Origin: an uncultured Clostridia bacterium
GTDB lineage: Bacteria; Bacillota; Clostridia; Christensenellales; Pumilibacteraceae
Length of the DNA: 23,740 nt
Direction of reading: 5' to 3'
Assembly (NCBI GenBank): GCA_934277845.1
Contig: CAKQVV010000015.1
Coordinates: forward strand, 1-23,740
Positions 21,353 to 23,740 of the stretch are shown here, in pieces. The translations under genes were made by a program, and so were the position numbers. The stretch's first letter is position 1; each line of letters starts with the position of its first letter. A model generated the notes under the pieces. The model was not told the origin of the DNA, ran no database searches, and worked only from the letters and a program-made list of their open reading frames with translations.

Positions 21353-23740
21353 CTACGCTTTCACCACCGCGTTTTCGTCGACGTGGATGAAAGCGAGCGA
21401 ATCGAAATAGTAGGTTTTGGTCGGATCGTAAGGAATATTGAAGATCAGCGCGCGGACGGAAGTGAACGTTTGTTTTTCCGCGCTTGCGCCGGTCGTCCGG
21501 TTCTCGTCCTGATACGCGACCTCGACAAAGTACTCGTGTACGCCGGCGACGATGTCGACCTCTTCCGAGAACAACCAGCCTTTGTCGGTCAGCACGCTGA
21601 ACTTCGCGCCGCGGGTGGGCTGAGAAGCGTTGATAACGACCTTAAAGCCGTTCACGCCCTCTTCGACCGGTACGATCTTGTCGGGCTGATACAAGTTCCC
21701 CTTGAACCAGAAGCCGCCCCAACCGATATGGGTTGCGATATATTTCAGCGAATAGTCGCCGTCGTAACTCCACTCGTCGCTGATGTGTGTTTCGAGATAG
21801 ATTTTCTGATCGGGCGTATAGTTCGGATCGTTGTACTTGCGGAACTCGCGCATATAGTCGGCATAAAAACCGAAGTGCTCGCCGGACAGCGACTGCTCGA
21901 AGTCCGCGATAACTCCCTTGCCGTGGACGAACTGACGGTAAACGCGTTCCACGGTCACGCCGTCATACTCGACGACGTATTTGAAACGATAGAAACCGGT
22001 TTCGCTCGTATTGAACGCGGTGCCGGTAAATTCCGTCCAGTTGACGTAACCGTCCTTTTTATAGTAGGTTTTCAGCGTCGCGCCTTTCAGCTGTTCGGCG
22101 TTATAAACGCTCGAAGTCACGTCTATATCGGTGAGCGGATAGTCGGTACCCGAGTACAGAGTGGGAATATTCGCGGCAAAACCGAGCAGGTTGTACTCGG
22201 CGTTGAGCGCAAACGTCACGACGTGTTCCGCACCCAGAATATCGGTGACGGCAAACACAAGCGTGTACTTGTCGCTAGAAAGCGTCTTGCTCTCGCCTAT
22301 TGCGAGCGCGGTGTCGGCGGTAATGCCGTAACCGCTCATCGCCTTGATTTCCTCTATGGTTTTCTCGCCCGCGATAACGCCCGACTGGACCGAAGCCGCG
22401 AGTTTGCCGCCGTTTTTCAATACGTCGGGCATGGTGAAGTCGTCGCCGTAACTCACGCCGAACGTAACGGGATCGATAAACAGTTCGTCGATCGCGAACG
22501 CCGTTTTTTCGATAAATCCTATCTCGTCGAGGTACACTGTCGCCGCATAATTCTCCTCGAGCCGCACGGTGAGTTCCTGTAGTCCCGCCTGATCGAACGT
22601 AAAGCCGTTCTCAAGCCCGACATACCACTCGATGCGGTTCCAGCCGGGAACGAGCGGATAGACGCCGGACGTAAACGCCGTGCCGCCGAACACGCCGCCG
22701 AGGCGAATGTCCGAATACGACTCGGAATACGCGTAGGTCACGAGTGCGTTTGCCGCGGTCGAGGCTTTGATTTCGTTAAAGGATTCGCCGACGTATCCGC
22801 CCGCGGGGATATCGTAACGCGCGGACTTCGAGCCTTTAAGAACGTAATTCGCGTCGGTGTTCACCTTGCTGCCGCCGCCGTAAGTCGCGGTTTTGGTAAT
22901 ATCGGTTTCAAAGTCGATAACGGAAGCGTAATCAACTGCGGGCTTGCCGGCGGGCGAAACCGCGGAAGTCGAAAGCGTAATGCTCTTGAATCCGAACTTG
23001 TACGCGCCCTTTGTCACGGCGGTAAGTCTTATCGCGTCGACTTTCGTCAGATCGAGTCCGTATTTCGTAATGTCGACCGAGAATAAATCGGTCACCGGCG
23101 CGGCGGGCGCAAGCCCCGTCGAAGTCGCAGGCGTAACGCCGAAATCGCAGACGTCGACAAACTTGCCGTTCTGTCCGATACCCAGCCTCAGCACGGGGTT
23201 GTTCGCTTTATAGTTATTTAAGGTTATATTCAGAGTCTTGTATTCCGACCAGTCGGGGTTAATGCTCTTGCGCGCGATCGAGCCGCCGCCGATGCCGTAG
23301 ACGATCGTTTCGCCGTCGCCCGCGTACTTTTCGTTGTCCTCGGTCTGCCAGAACGCGCCTTCCGCGTCGGCGTTAAAGTCCGCCACCGTTCCGCGCGCAA
23401 CCACGTTGACGATCGCCGAAACGGGTTTCGAGGTATTGCCGCTCTCGTCGGTGGCAAGGTAAGTGATCGTATATTCGCCGGTTCCGCCGGGCGCAAACGC
23501 AAAGTTCGCGACGGGTACTTCCGCTCCGCTCTTTTTGACGGTAACGGTCAGGTCATAGCCGCCGATCTCGTACACTTCCGGCACGGGAATCGCAACGGAA
23601 TCGTTCAGCCACGCAAACGACGGTTTCATATTCTTTATAACGGGCGCGGTGGTATCGGCGGTAGTGATCGTATAATCGGTTTCCACCGTGTTGCCGCTGC
23701 GGTCGGCGACTATGAGCGTGACGGTATAACTTCCGATCCT
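21353..23740 (-). CDS. Large modular surface protein, 5' end outside the window
   Basis: 795 codons are visible; the frame is open to the right edge, where it reads IGSYTVTLIVADRSGNT, part of an Ig-like domain. The GTG at 23686 is therefore an internal valine codon, not a start. A DUF5011/HYR-like Ig repeat comes first (TTAPVI to about residue 113 of the visible part, with YLATDESGNTS). Three DFE-type modules follow at about 117-258 (divergent), 273-410 and 609-784; the last has IADFEQ, EWSYDGDYSLKY, WGGFWFKG and YYFDSLAF. Ig-like stretches fill 411-608. The protein ends shortly after the last module with no membrane anchor, so anchoring, if any, must be at the missing N-terminus, as in the two related lipoproteins downstream. 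Confidence 0.82.
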   Translation of the reverse strand, partial: RIGSYTVTLIVADRSGNTVETDYTITTADTTAPVIKNMKPSFAWLNDSVAIPVPEVYEIGGYDLTVTVKKSGAEVPVANFAFAPGGTGEYTITYLATDESGNTSKPVSAIVNVVARGTVADFNADAEGAFWQTEDNEKYAGDGETIVYGIGGGSIARKSINPDWSEYKTLNITLNNYKANNPVLRLGIGQNGKFVDVCDFGVTPATSTGLAPAAPVTDLFSVDITKYGLDLTKVDAIRLTAVTKGAYKFGFKSITLSTSAVSPAGKPAVDYASVIDFETDITKTATYGGGSKVNTDANYVLKGSKSARYDIPAGGYVGESFNEIKASTAANALVTYAYSESYSDIRLGGVFGGTAFTSGVYPLVPGWNRIEWYVGLENGFTFDQAGLQELTVRLEENYAATVYLDEIGFIEKTAFAIDELFIDPVTFGVSYGDDFTMPDVLKNGGKLAASVQSGVIAGEKTIEEIKAMSGYGITADTALAIGESKTLSSDKYTLVFAVTDILGAEHVVTFALNAEYNLLGFAANIPTLYSGTDYPLTDIDVTSSVYNAEQLKGATLKTYYKKDGYVNWTEFTGTAFNTSETGFYRFKYVVEYDGVTVERVYRQFVHGKGVIADFEQSLSGEHFGFYADYMREFRKYNDPNYTPDQKIYLETHISDEWSYDGDYSLKYIATHIGWGGFWFKGNLYQPDKIVPVEEGVNGFKVVINASQPTRGAKFSVLTDKGWLFSEEVDIVAGVHEYFVEVAYQDENRTTGASAEKQTFTSVRALIFNIPYDPTKTYYFDSLAFIHVDENAVVKA

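Noticed and set aside
23686..23688. GTG at 23686 as the start of the partial surface protein
   Set aside because: The frame stays open to the window edge and encodes the middle of an Ig-like domain, so the true start is outside.

Overview
The window is one strand of dense coding: 13 genes, all on the minus strand, so transcription runs from the right edge to the left. Strong GGAGG-type ribosome binding sites, Sec and lipoprotein signals, an ABC importer with a lipoprotein substrate-binding protein, and a sigma-A-like promoter all point to a low-to-mid GC Gram-positive (Firmicutes). The style of the surface proteins suggests a gut Clostridia lineage such as Christensenellales. That placement is an inference; there is no rRNA, tRNA or universal marker gene in the window.

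Layout in transcription order. (1) 23740-21353: a large surface protein cut by the window edge, built of Ig-like and carbohydrate-binding-like modules. (2) 21352-20923: a 430-base gap packed with repeats, namely a tandem hairpin array next to an inverted pair of REP-like elements. (3) 20922-19303: a lipoprotein with Ig-like domains and one carbohydrate-binding-like module. (4) 18964-2841: nine closely spaced or overlapping genes that look like one operon. They encode a 1201-residue modular lipoprotein, a Gfo/Idh/MocA oxidoreductase, a sugar-binding lipoprotein, two sugar permeases, a secreted Ig-like protein, a DUF4838 lipoprotein, a cytoplasmic GH36-type alpha-galactosidase and a secreted glycerophosphodiesterase with an unusual C-terminal anchor. 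(5) 2781-227: a second, lipid-anchored glycerophosphodiesterase with its own promoter, then a PhnP-like metallo-beta-lactamase-fold hydrolase. (6) 226-1: a further REP-like copy.

Working model (inference): the modular lipoproteins and the DUF4838 protein capture and trim a host or dietary glycan at the cell surface. The CUT1 importer takes up the released oligosaccharide; no ATPase is encoded here, so a shared one is expected. The alpha-galactosidase and the oxidoreductase then process it in the cytoplasm. Two surface glycerophosphodiesterases plus a cyclic-phosphodiesterase-like enzyme suggest that the substrate, or a co-harvested molecule, carries phosphodiester-linked glycerol or a similar group. 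No transcriptional regulator, transposase, CRISPR array or RNA gene was recognised.
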